This document shows, in pieces, positions 16,270 to 24,208 of a stretch of DNA of 64,000 bases. Position numbers and translations under genes: made by a program. The notes beneath the pieces were generated by a model that saw only the letters and a list, made by a program, of their open reading frames with translations, did not search any database and was not told where the DNA came from. This stretch comes from CAUZFZ01 sp963579025. Its GTDB lineage: Bacteria; Planctomycetota; Planctomycetia; Planctomycetales; Planctomycetaceae. The stretch covers positions 75,018 to 139,017 of the forward strand of contig CAUZFZ010000004.1 in the NCBI GenBank assembly GCA_963579025.1, given 5' to 3'. Every line of letters starts with the position of its first letter. The first letter of the stretch is position 1.

Positions 16270-18093
16270 TTACGCGTTCCGCGGTTGCGTCTGAGCATGC
16301 TGAATCCGTTGCCGCAGGGACTGGTTCTCTTCAAGCAGTTCGGTCGGTAGCTTGGCACCGAATTTCATCAGGAATTCTTCGCGCTGGTCGACCTCTTTGT
16401 ACCAGTCGTCGGGATTCACCGCGAGGAGTTCGTTGATCGCTTCCGGCGTCCAGCCAAATCCACCGACCTCAAGTGACTGCGGAGTCGGAGTCATGCCGAT
16501 CGGTGTTGCGACGGAACCGCCTCGATTGCGAACACGGTCCACGATCCATTTCAGAACGCGCATGTTCTCGCGATACCCCGGCCACAGAAACTGACCGTCG
16601 GCGTCCTTACGGAACCAGTTGACGTGATAAACGCGCGGCATCTGAGCATCCTCGCGGCGCCCCATCTCCAGCCAGTGCTGCCAGTAATCGGCCATGTGGT
16701 AGCCGCAAAACGGCAGCATGGCCATGGGGTCGTAACGCAACTGTCCGACCTGTCCCGCTGCTGCCGCGGTTTTCTCGCTGGTCAACGTTGCACCAAGGTA
16801 GGTGCCGTGCTGCCAGTTGAAGGCTTCGTAGACCAGCGGCATCGTCGTGGAACGTCGTCCCCCAAAGATGATTGCACTGATCGGAACACCTTCCGGGTTC
16901 TCCCACTCCGGCGAGATACACGGGCACTGACTGGCCGGGACCGTGAATCGACTGTTGGGGTGGGCGGCCGGAGTTGAACTCTGCGGCGTCCAGGGCTGAC
17001 CGGTCCAGTCCGTGCAGGTATCAGGCGGATCACCGTCCATGCCCTCCCACCAGACAGATCTATCGTCCGTCAGCGCGACGTTCGTAAACAACGCGTTCGA
17101 ATGTAGCGTCCGCATGGCATTCGGATTGGTCTCCGTGCTCGTTCCAGGAGCCACACCGAAAAACCCGGCTTCCGGGTTGATGGCGTACAGTCGCCCGTCC
17201 TCGCCGAATTTCAGCCATGCGATGTCGTCGCCGATGGTCTCCACCTTCCAGCCCGAAGCGAGGTCGGGGTCGGGCGGAACCAGCATCGACAGATTGGTCT
17301 TACCACACGCGGACGGAAACGCGCCCGCGATGTAGGTTGTCACGCCGTCAGGGCTGGTCACGCCCAGAATCATCATGTGCTCGGCGAGCCAGCCTTCATT
17401 CCTGGCCGCCACACTCGCCAGTCGCAGCGCATGGCATTTCTTCCCCAGCAGTGCGTTGCCCCCGTAATTGGAACTGAAGCTCATGATGAGCTGGTCTTCG
17501 GGGAAGTGGCAGATGTAGCGCTGCTCTGGATCGAGCGTGCCGACACTGTGCATGCCTTTGACGAACTTGGTGTGATGCCGGAATTCGTCGAGTGCCACGC
17601 TGCCCATGCGGGTCATGATCCGCATGTTGGCGACCACAAAGGGACTGTCCGTGACCATCACACCGACCTGAGCCAGATTGCTGCCGGGCGGGCCCATCAG
17701 GTACGGAATGACGTACATCACCTTTCCCTGCATACAGCCGTCGAACAGCCGATCCATCTGCTCGCGCATGTAGACCGGGTCCATCCAGTTGTTGCTGGGA
17801 CCGGCGTCTGATTCGTTGCGGCTGCAGATAAACGTCCTGTCTTCGACACGCGCCACATCGTTCGGATTACTGCGGGCATAAAACGAATTCGGATGCCTGT
17901 CTTCGTCAAGCGGCAGCAGCGAACCGTCGCGAGTCATCAGCTCACAGAGTTTTGAGTACTCCTCATCGGAACCCGTACACCAGTGAACGATGTCCGGTTT
18001 CGTGAGTCGCGCGACGGTATCAACCCATTCCACCACGTCACGATTGAGTGGAGCATGAGCGGAAGCGGTAGCCTGAGTTTCCGAACCCTGCAT
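16270..18093 (-). CDS. pckG: Phosphoenolpyruvate carboxykinase (GTP)
   Basis: This enzyme converts oxaloacetate and GTP to phosphoenolpyruvate, GDP and CO2 at the entry to gluconeogenesis. The product is 607 residues from the ATG at 18093, typical for GTP-type enzymes. That start has AGGGA about nine bases upstream; the frame runs 43 codons further but without a better site. Diagnostic segments are the substrate-binding YARSNPNDVARVEDRTFICS, the P-loop FPSACGKTNLSMLVPP, IGDDIAWLKF, PEAGFFGVAPGTS and the guanine-loop region PISAIIFGGRRSTT. It probably shares a transcript with the M28 gene, 13 bases downstream. Confidence 0.96.
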   Translation of the reverse strand: MQGSETQATASAHAPLNRDVVEWVDTVARLTKPDIVHWCTGSDEEYSKLCELMTRDGSLLPLDEDRHPNSFYARSNPNDVARVEDRTFICSRNESDAGPSNNWMDPVYMREQMDRLFDGCMQGKVMYVIPYLMGPPGSNLAQVGVMVTDSPFVVANMRIMTRMGSVALDEFRHHTKFVKGMHSVGTLDPEQRYICHFPEDQLIMSFSSNYGGNALLGKKCHALRLASVAARNEGWLAEHMMILGVTSPDGVTTYIAGAFPSACGKTNLSMLVPPDPDLASGWKVETIGDDIAWLKFGEDGRLYAINPEAGFFGVAPGTSTETNPNAMRTLHSNALFTNVALTDDRSVWWEGMDGDPPDTCTDWTGQPWTPQSSTPAAHPNSRFTVPASQCPCISPEWENPEGVPISAIIFGGRRSTTMPLVYEAFNWQHGTYLGATLTSEKTAAAAGQVGQLRYDPMAMLPFCGYHMADYWQHWLEMGRREDAQMPRVYHVNWFRKDADGQFLWPGYRENMRVLKWIVDRVRNRGGSVATPIGMTPTPQSLEVGGFGWTPEAINELLAVNPDDWYKEVDQREEFLMKFGAKLPTELLEENQSLRQRIQHAQTQPRNA

Positions 18094-18400
18094 GGCGGTC
18101 CCTGCCTCGCTGAGAAGATGGTTCGTGTCGAAAAGAACCCGTGCCGGACGACGGGTTCCCGCAAGCCGGGGATTCTGAACGCGAGCGTGCATCGAGGCAA
18201 CATGAGATTCCACGACGCCCACCGGCGATTGTCATCGATCGACTACGGACTCCCGCGTTCCTGCAGCATGAGCTCCGCCAAACAGAGAGCTCTCACGTGA
18301 GAAATCAAACGGAGTCCGCGATTCCGTCGATTCTGTTCGCGTTCCGGCGACTCTCGGACATACTGCCGCAGGTAAGGCGCACGAATCGAGAGGACTCATC
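18094..18400. other. Divergent pckG/glpK intergenic region
   Basis: There are 307 bases between two divergent carbon-metabolism genes. A perfect 12-base palindrome TCTCACGTGAGA is centred near 18296. It could be a regulator site, but a single dyad is weak evidence. No clear promoter elements or small genes were seen. Confidence 0.35.
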
Positions 18401-19891
18401 ATGGCGGATCATGTTCTGGCTCTGGACCAGGGAACGACATCCAGTCGGGCGATTGTGTTTGGACACGACGGTCGGTCCGTTGCGACGGCCCAGAAGGAGT
18501 TTCCACAGATATTCCCGCAACCCGGGCACGTCGAGCACGATCCCGAGGCGATCTGGGAAAGCCAGTTGGCGACCGCAAAACGGGCCCTGGCCGATTCCGG
18601 TCTGCAAGCCGCCGACATCGCGGGCATTGGGATCACCAATCAGCGTGAGACGACCGTGCTCTGGGAACGCGACAGCGGACGGCCCGTCGCAAACGCGATC
18701 GTCTGGCAAAGTCGAGTGACCGCCGGCATGTGTGACCGACTCAAACAGGAAGGACACGCCGAGACGTTTCGGCGAAAAACCGGTCTGGTTCTCGACGCCT
18801 ATTTTTCCGGCACGAAAATCAGCTACCTGCTGGACCAGATCGACGGTCTGCGATCTCGCGCTGAGCGGGGCGAGATTCTGTTCGGGACTGTCGACTCATT
18901 CCTCACATGGCGATTGTCCGGCGGTCGGCTGCATGTGACAGACTTCAGCAACGCCAGTCGCACGCTGCTGTTCAACATCCGCACGTTGGAGTGGGATGAC
19001 GAACTGCTCGGCATTCTGAATGTGCCCAGGGCGATGCTGCCGGAGGTGCGGCCGTCGAGCGAAATCTACGGCGAGACGGATCCCTCTCTGTTCGGTGCCG
19101 CCATACCGATTGCCGGCATTGCGGGCGACCAGCAGGCGGCGACATTCGGGCAGGGATGTTTCGACGTCGGACAGGTCAAGAATACATACGGCACGGGCTG
19201 CTTCCTGCTGATGAACACCGGCACGACTCCGGTCGAGTCAAACAACGGTCTCCTGACGACGATCGGCTGGAGCCTGAACGGGGAAGTCACATACTGTCTG
19301 GAGGGATCAGTGTTTGTTGCCGGAGCCGTCGTTCAGTGGCTACGTGATGGCCTGCAGTTCTTTGAAGACGCTTCGCAAATCGAAGCGCTGGCCAGCGAAG
19401 TTGATGGAACTGACGGCGTCTATCTGGTCCCGGCTTTCGTTGGCCTGGGGGCTCCCTACTGGAATCCGAATGCGCGGGGCACCATTGTCGGCCTGTCACG
19501 TGGGACGACGCGGGCCCATATTGCCCGCGCGGCAGTCGAAGCCATTGCGTATCAGACGCGCGACGTCCTGGAAGCCATGCAGCAGGATGCAAGTGAACGA
19601 CTCGACGTGCTGCGCGTCGATGGTGGAGCATGTGCCAATGGTCTGCTCATGCAGTTTCAGGCCGATCAACTGGGGGTGTCCGTGCAACGACCCGTCGTGC
19701 AGGAGACGACGGCGCTCGGAGCCGCGTACCTCGCCGGACTGGCGACTGGTGTATGGAGCGATCAGGCCGACATCACCGGCAACTGGCAACTTGATGCCGA
19801 GTTCCAGCCGGCTAGCGACCGGAAACAACCGGATGCACTCTACGCCGACTGGAAGCGGGCGGTAGAACGATCGCTCGACTGGGTCCAATGA
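18401..19891 (+). CDS. glpK: Glycerol kinase
   Basis: This FGGY-family kinase phosphorylates glycerol to sn-glycerol-3-phosphate using ATP. The product is 496 residues, the usual length. The N-terminus, ALDQGTTSSRAIVF, is the phosphate-1 motif. QKEFPQIFPQPGHVEHDPE, TNQRETTVLW and GIAGDQQAATFGQGC are glycerol kinase signatures. The C-terminal domain has the adenosine motif VDGGACANGLLMQFQAD. GAGAGGA precedes the ATG by about six bases. No facilitator gene (glpF) is adjacent. Confidence 0.97.
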   Translation: MADHVLALDQGTTSSRAIVFGHDGRSVATAQKEFPQIFPQPGHVEHDPEAIWESQLATAKRALADSGLQAADIAGIGITNQRETTVLWERDSGRPVANAIVWQSRVTAGMCDRLKQEGHAETFRRKTGLVLDAYFSGTKISYLLDQIDGLRSRAERGEILFGTVDSFLTWRLSGGRLHVTDFSNASRTLLFNIRTLEWDDELLGILNVPRAMLPEVRPSSEIYGETDPSLFGAAIPIAGIAGDQQAATFGQGCFDVGQVKNTYGTGCFLLMNTGTTPVESNNGLLTTIGWSLNGEVTYCLEGSVFVAGAVVQWLRDGLQFFEDASQIEALASEVDGTDGVYLVPAFVGLGAPYWNPNARGTIVGLSRGTTRAHIARAAVEAIAYQTRDVLEAMQQDASERLDVLRVDGGACANGLLMQFQADQLGVSVQRPVVQETTALGAAYLAGLATGVWSDQADITGNWQLDAEFQPASDRKQPDALYADWKRAVERSLDWVQ

Positions 19892-19906
19892 ACGGCGTGC
19901 CCGGCG

Positions 19907-21148
19907 CTACTCCACGCCCGGAACGGGAAATGAGCGTGCGAATCCGCGGACCTCTTCCCTGACACCGGACACGATGTCGTGATTGTCCGAGTTACGCAGG
20001 ACTTCAAGAATCCAGTCACCGACACGCCGCATGTCGTCCTCTTTCATACCGCGTGTCGTCAGCGCGGCCGTACCGATGCGGATACCACTGGGATCGAACG
20101 GAGACCGTTCGTCGTAGGGGATCATGTTCTTATTAACTGTGATTCCGGCGCGTTCGAGTGCCTGTTCGGCAATTTTGCCGGTCAGGTCGATTTTCGTCAT
20201 GTCGCACAGCATCAGATGATTGTCCGTGCCTCCCGAAGAGATCGAGATGTCGCCACTCAGTAGGACCTCAGCGAGGGCCTGGGCGTTGGAGACAACCTGA
20301 CGCGCGTAGTCCTTGAATTCCGGCTTGCTGGCCTCACCAAAACAGACGGCTTTGGCCGCCACGATGTGACACAGTGGGCCGCCCTGCATCCCGGGAAACA
20401 CAGTCTTGTCGATGCCTTTCGCGTGCTCCTCGCGACACAGCACGAATCCCGAACGGGGCCCGCGGAGTGTTTTGTGCGAAGTTGAAGTCACAAAGTCAGC
20501 GACCTCGACGGGATTGTTGTGGACACCGCCAGCGACAAGACCTGCGTAGTGAGCCATGTCGACCATGAACAAGGCGCCGACCTCTTTCGCGATCTCTGCG
20601 AATTTCGCGTGATCAATTTCGCGCGGATAGGCACTCGCGCCGGCGACAATCAGCTTCGGCTTGTGCTCGCGAGCCAGCACCGCGACCTGGTCGAAATCGA
20701 TGCGATGGTCGTCTTCTCGAACTCCGTAGGGCACAACGTTGTAAAGCTTGCCGGAAAAATTGACGGGCGAACCATGCGTCAGGTGCCCGCCGTGCGCAAG
20801 GTTCATCGCCAGGTAAGTGTCACCGGGATCCAGGACCGTCAGATAGACCGCCATGTTGGCCTGAGACCCGGCGTGTGACTGGACGTTGGCGTGCTCTGCC
20901 CCGAACAGTTCGCACACGCGTTCGCGGGCGAGTTCTTCGATGACGTCGACGTTTTCACAACCACCGTAGTAGCGGCGATCCGGATAGCCCTCGGCGTATT
21001 TGTTCGTCAGCACAGTGCCCGCCGCTTCCATGACGGCCGCGCTGGTGTAATTCTCTGAGGCGATGAGTTCCAGACCGTCACGCTGACGCGTCTGCTCGTT
21101 CTGAATGGCAGCCCAGATATCGGGATCGTTGTCGTGCAGAGTACTCAT
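19907..21148 (-). CDS. glyA: Serine hydroxymethyltransferase
   Basis: This PLP enzyme interconverts serine and glycine while loading a C1 unit onto tetrahydrofolate. The product is 413 residues. Conserved parts are ENYTSAAVMEAAGTVLTNKY, the HGSPVNFSGKLYNVV region, DMAHYAGLVAGG, and the PLP-lysine segment TSTSHKTLRGPRSG. The C-terminus (GIRIGTAALTTRGMKEDDM) is complete. It converges with glpK with a gap of 15 bases. Confidence 0.97.
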   Translation of the reverse strand: MSTLHDNDPDIWAAIQNEQTRQRDGLELIASENYTSAAVMEAAGTVLTNKYAEGYPDRRYYGGCENVDVIEELARERVCELFGAEHANVQSHAGSQANMAVYLTVLDPGDTYLAMNLAHGGHLTHGSPVNFSGKLYNVVPYGVREDDHRIDFDQVAVLAREHKPKLIVAGASAYPREIDHAKFAEIAKEVGALFMVDMAHYAGLVAGGVHNNPVEVADFVTSTSHKTLRGPRSGFVLCREEHAKGIDKTVFPGMQGGPLCHIVAAKAVCFGEASKPEFKDYARQVVSNAQALAEVLLSGDISISSGGTDNHLMLCDMTKIDLTGKIAEQALERAGITVNKNMIPYDERSPFDPSGIRIGTAALTTRGMKEDDMRRVGDWILEVLRNSDNHDIVSGVREEVRGFARSFPVPGVE

Positions 21149-21189
21149 GGATCGACGTCCGTAGATGGGACCGGTCTGGCTGGGTTGTT

Positions 21190-21366
21190 CAGGGCGGCTT
21201 TATAGTTCCGCCCTGCAACAGAGGCCACTCAGCTCTGGAGTGCGGTGATGCATCACCGCTTTCCATGAGTGGCGAAGCCGCTTTTCCATTTTCGTGTAGA
21301 CCAGCGTTTCGAGTGAATGGAAGGAAGGCGGCTTCGCCGCAAAGGAAAGCGACGATGCATCGTCGC
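21190..21366. repeat. Cluster of palindromes upstream of the FAD oxidoreductase
   Basis: Visible dyads are 21190-21215 (CAGGGCGG/CCGCCCTG), 21242-21259 (GCGGTGATGCATCACCGC), about 21328-21340 (GCGGCttcGCCGC) and 21349-21366 (GCGACGATGCATCGTCGC). GAAGCCGCTTTTCCATT and AATGGAAGGAAGGCGGCTTC, either side of the middle, can also pair imperfectly. The whole could therefore fold as one long structure. It fills the divergent gap between glyA and the next gene. Confidence 0.75.
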
Positions 21367-21404
21367 ACTGGTCGCTTGTTTGAAGAATCAGTGAAAGACC
21401 ACTC

Positions 21405-23024
21405 ATGCGGGACTGCGTGATCATCGGAGGCGGCCACAACGGACTGGTGTGCGCCTTCGAGCTGGCTCGGGCCGGCTGGGACGTGCTGGTGCTCGAACGC
21501 CGATCGGTCGTCGGTGGCTGTGCTGTGACTGAGGAACTCTGGCCAGGCTACCGAGTTTCGACCGCGTCCTACGTCGTGAGCCTGCTGCTGCCCGAGATCG
21601 AATCGCGGATGGAACTGAACCGGCACGGGTACCGAGTCCTGCCGCGTGTGCCGTCGTCATTCACGCCGCTGGAGGATGGGCGGTATCTGCTTCTGGGGCC
21701 GGATGAGGCGGAAAATCGGCGCGAGATTTCCAAGTTCTCACAGCGCGATGCCGAGGCGTATCCGCGATACAACCGCCTGCTGGAACGAGTGGCCGAATGT
21801 CTCGAACCGGTGCTGAGCAAAACACCCCCGGATCTACTGCCACTGCCCCGCGAATGGCGTGACGTGCCGATCGGAAAAAAATTGCGGGATCTGCGTGGTG
21901 GAGCGTCACTGTTTCACGCGCTGAAGAAGCTGGGAAACGACCTGCCTGAAGCGATCGAACTACTGACCGGAGCGGCGCGACCGATTCTGGAACGCTGGTT
22001 TGAATCGGATGTGTTGCGGGCCACGCTGGCGACCGACGCCGTGATCGGGACGTTTCAGCCGATTTCCGCGCCGGGGACGGCGTATGTCCTGATGCATCAC
22101 GTGATGGGTTCAGCCGGTGGTGCTCGCGGGGTGTGGGGTTACGTCGAAGGCGGCATGGGCGGATTGACTCAGGCGATGGCCGCGGCCTGTCGGGAGGTGG
22201 GTGTTGAGATTCGAACCGAATGCGAAGTCGCCTCAATCCCTGTTGTCGACGGTCGCGTCGCAAGTGTGATCCTTGCGGATGGCGAGGAGATTCGGGCAAA
22301 GCGCGTCGCGTCGAACGTCGACGCCCGACTGACGTTTGAACGCTTCATCGCAGCGGACGACTTGCCGGAACCATTCCTCCAGGCCGTGCAGCGAATTGAC
22401 TATGCCAGCGCGAGTATGAAGATCAACCTGGCCGTCAGCGAACTGCCCGACTTCACATGCCTACCGGGAAACGCGGAAGCGGGTCCACAGCATCGCGGCA
22501 CAATTCACATCGGCTGCACGACCGACTATCTCGAACGAGCGTACGACGACGCAAAATACGGCCGCCCATCACAGCGACCCATCGTCGAGATGACGATTCC
22601 AACGTCCGTCGATCGCACGTTGACTCCGGACGGGCATCACATCCTGTCCCTGTTCGTGCAGTACGCGCCGTACGAACTCGCGGAGGGCCTGCACTGGGAC
22701 ACACTGAAGGACGAAGTCGCGGACCACTGCATTGCCGAGATCGCGCGATACGCCCCCAACGTCCCGGCTTCAATTCTGCATCGCCAAGTGTTGTCACCGC
22801 TCGACCTGGAACGAACATTCGGCCTGACGGGCGGGAACATCTTCCAGGGAGCCATGCCACTCCACCAACTGTTCAGCCTGCGTCCCGTAGCGGGCTGGAG
22901 CGATTATCGAACGCCAGTCGGTGGACTCTACTTATGCGGCAGCGCCGCCCACCCCGGCGGCGGCGTCATGGGCGCCTGCGGTCGAAACGCCGCCGTCGAA
23001 ATGCTGCGGGATGGAATTCGATGA
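21405..23024 (+). CDS. FAD-dependent oxidoreductase, phytoene-desaturase/PYROXD2-like
   Basis: The product is 539 residues. The N-terminal dinucleotide fold is VIIGGGHNGLVCAFELARAG, with the acidic residue at the end of strand 2 (VLVLERR) and GGCAVTEELWPGYRVSTASY. The C-terminus, VGGLYLCGSAAHPGGGVMGACG, is the FAD-closing motif shared by carotenoid desaturase-like and PYROXD2-like proteins. The overall layout fits the PYROXD2 branch rather than carotenoid enzymes, and no carotenoid genes are nearby. Substrate is unknown. The leader upstream is a palindrome cluster. Confidence 0.9.
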   Translation: MRDCVIIGGGHNGLVCAFELARAGWDVLVLERRSVVGGCAVTEELWPGYRVSTASYVVSLLLPEIESRMELNRHGYRVLPRVPSSFTPLEDGRYLLLGPDEAENRREISKFSQRDAEAYPRYNRLLERVAECLEPVLSKTPPDLLPLPREWRDVPIGKKLRDLRGGASLFHALKKLGNDLPEAIELLTGAARPILERWFESDVLRATLATDAVIGTFQPISAPGTAYVLMHHVMGSAGGARGVWGYVEGGMGGLTQAMAAACREVGVEIRTECEVASIPVVDGRVASVILADGEEIRAKRVASNVDARLTFERFIAADDLPEPFLQAVQRIDYASASMKINLAVSELPDFTCLPGNAEAGPQHRGTIHIGCTTDYLERAYDDAKYGRPSQRPIVEMTIPTSVDRTLTPDGHHILSLFVQYAPYELAEGLHWDTLKDEVADHCIAEIARYAPNVPASILHRQVLSPLDLERTFGLTGGNIFQGAMPLHQLFSLRPVAGWSDYRTPVGGLYLCGSAAHPGGGVMGACGRNAAVEMLRDGIR

Positions 23025-23299
23025 AGTCCTCCGCCCGGGCCGCAGGGCGCGGCCTCAATGCCAGATGAAGGCAGCGGAGCAGGTCGCGCGCTGTTCGAGA
23101 AACGCCAGCAGCGGAACGATCCAGCCGTATACCAGTTTCTTTGATCTGACGACGCCGGCTTTAGATCGTCTTCGTTAAAACTAATAGATTCGTATTTCGA
23201 AATCTTCAGCAGTCTTCTATCGTCCGCGCGAAGAGCATGCCGCTTGCTGTGAAGTCAGACAGAGCGGCGGCGAGAGGAATGGATTCCAGGGAGAACGCG

Positions 23300-24071
23300 A
23301 TGGATCGACTGATCTCGCGATTTGTGACAACGCGCGACGCACGAAGGAACGACTTTGTCTTTGACCTGCCAGAGTGCTGGTGGAACCGCCCCTACGAATA
23401 TGCCTGTGCGGCCGAGTTTGCCGACCGCGACGCGACCGTGCTCGACGCGGCCTGTGGAATTGAACATCCCCTGAAGTTCTATCTCGCAAAGATGTGCCAG
23501 GCCTGTCACGCGTGTGACATCGACCAGAGAATTCTGGATCAGTCCGAGATGAGATCGTTGATCCGGGCAGGCTTCGGCCGAATCTACCACATGACAAGTC
23601 TTCGAGCCACAAACTCCCGACGTTCGTTACTCAGTGGCCTCTTTGAAAGACATCCCGTGGCCAGACGCAACGTTCGATCGCGTCTTCTGCATCTCCGTCC
23701 TGGAACACCTCAAGGATCGATTCAACAAGTGGCCATTCCTCAGGCACGTTCGACCGTTACCGCCGTTCGTTCGCGAGGACATTTACGAGACACTCCTGGA
23801 GTTTCGGCGAGTCCTCGCCCCGGGCGGTCTCATTGTGCTGGCGTTTGACTTCCCTCGCATCAATCCCCGTTATCTGTGTGACGCCATTCGCCGCGCGGGA
23901 CTTCGATTCGCAAATGACGTCGACTTGGAACGACCAGCGAAGGCGATCTACTCGGCCGAGCACCGTCTGCACTGTTTCCGTGCCGTGCTCTGCCACGAGG
24001 TCACAGCACCACAGCTCGCTCCAGGCACAGGGCTTCAGCGTCCACATAACTACGAAGTAGTTAGCACATGA
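23300..24071 (+). pseudogene. SAM-dependent methyltransferase split by a frameshift
   Basis: The first part starts at the ATG of 23300 (GGGAGAAC upstream) and carries methyltransferase motif I (TVLDAACGIEHPLKFYLA). The second part is in another frame and continues the fold: QVFEPQTPDVRYSVASL, then DIPWPDATFDRVFCISVLEH and LAPGGLIVLAFDF. The frames meet around 23588-23595; removing one base near 23594, or adding two, restores a single chain of about 257 residues. Either the gene is broken or the assembly has an indel. An intact methyltransferase lies 3 kb downstream beyond the M1-barrel gene. Confidence 0.7.
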
Positions 24072-24208
24072 ATTGCAGCGATTCATTAGAACGGAGCGGC
24101 AGTGATCCTCATGACAGCAGAAATCTCCAGGCGCCCCGTTCGGCTGATCCTGACTACGAATAAATTAGCAGGGTTCCGCATTTCCCGTGGAATGGAGCAA
24201 CGATTGGC

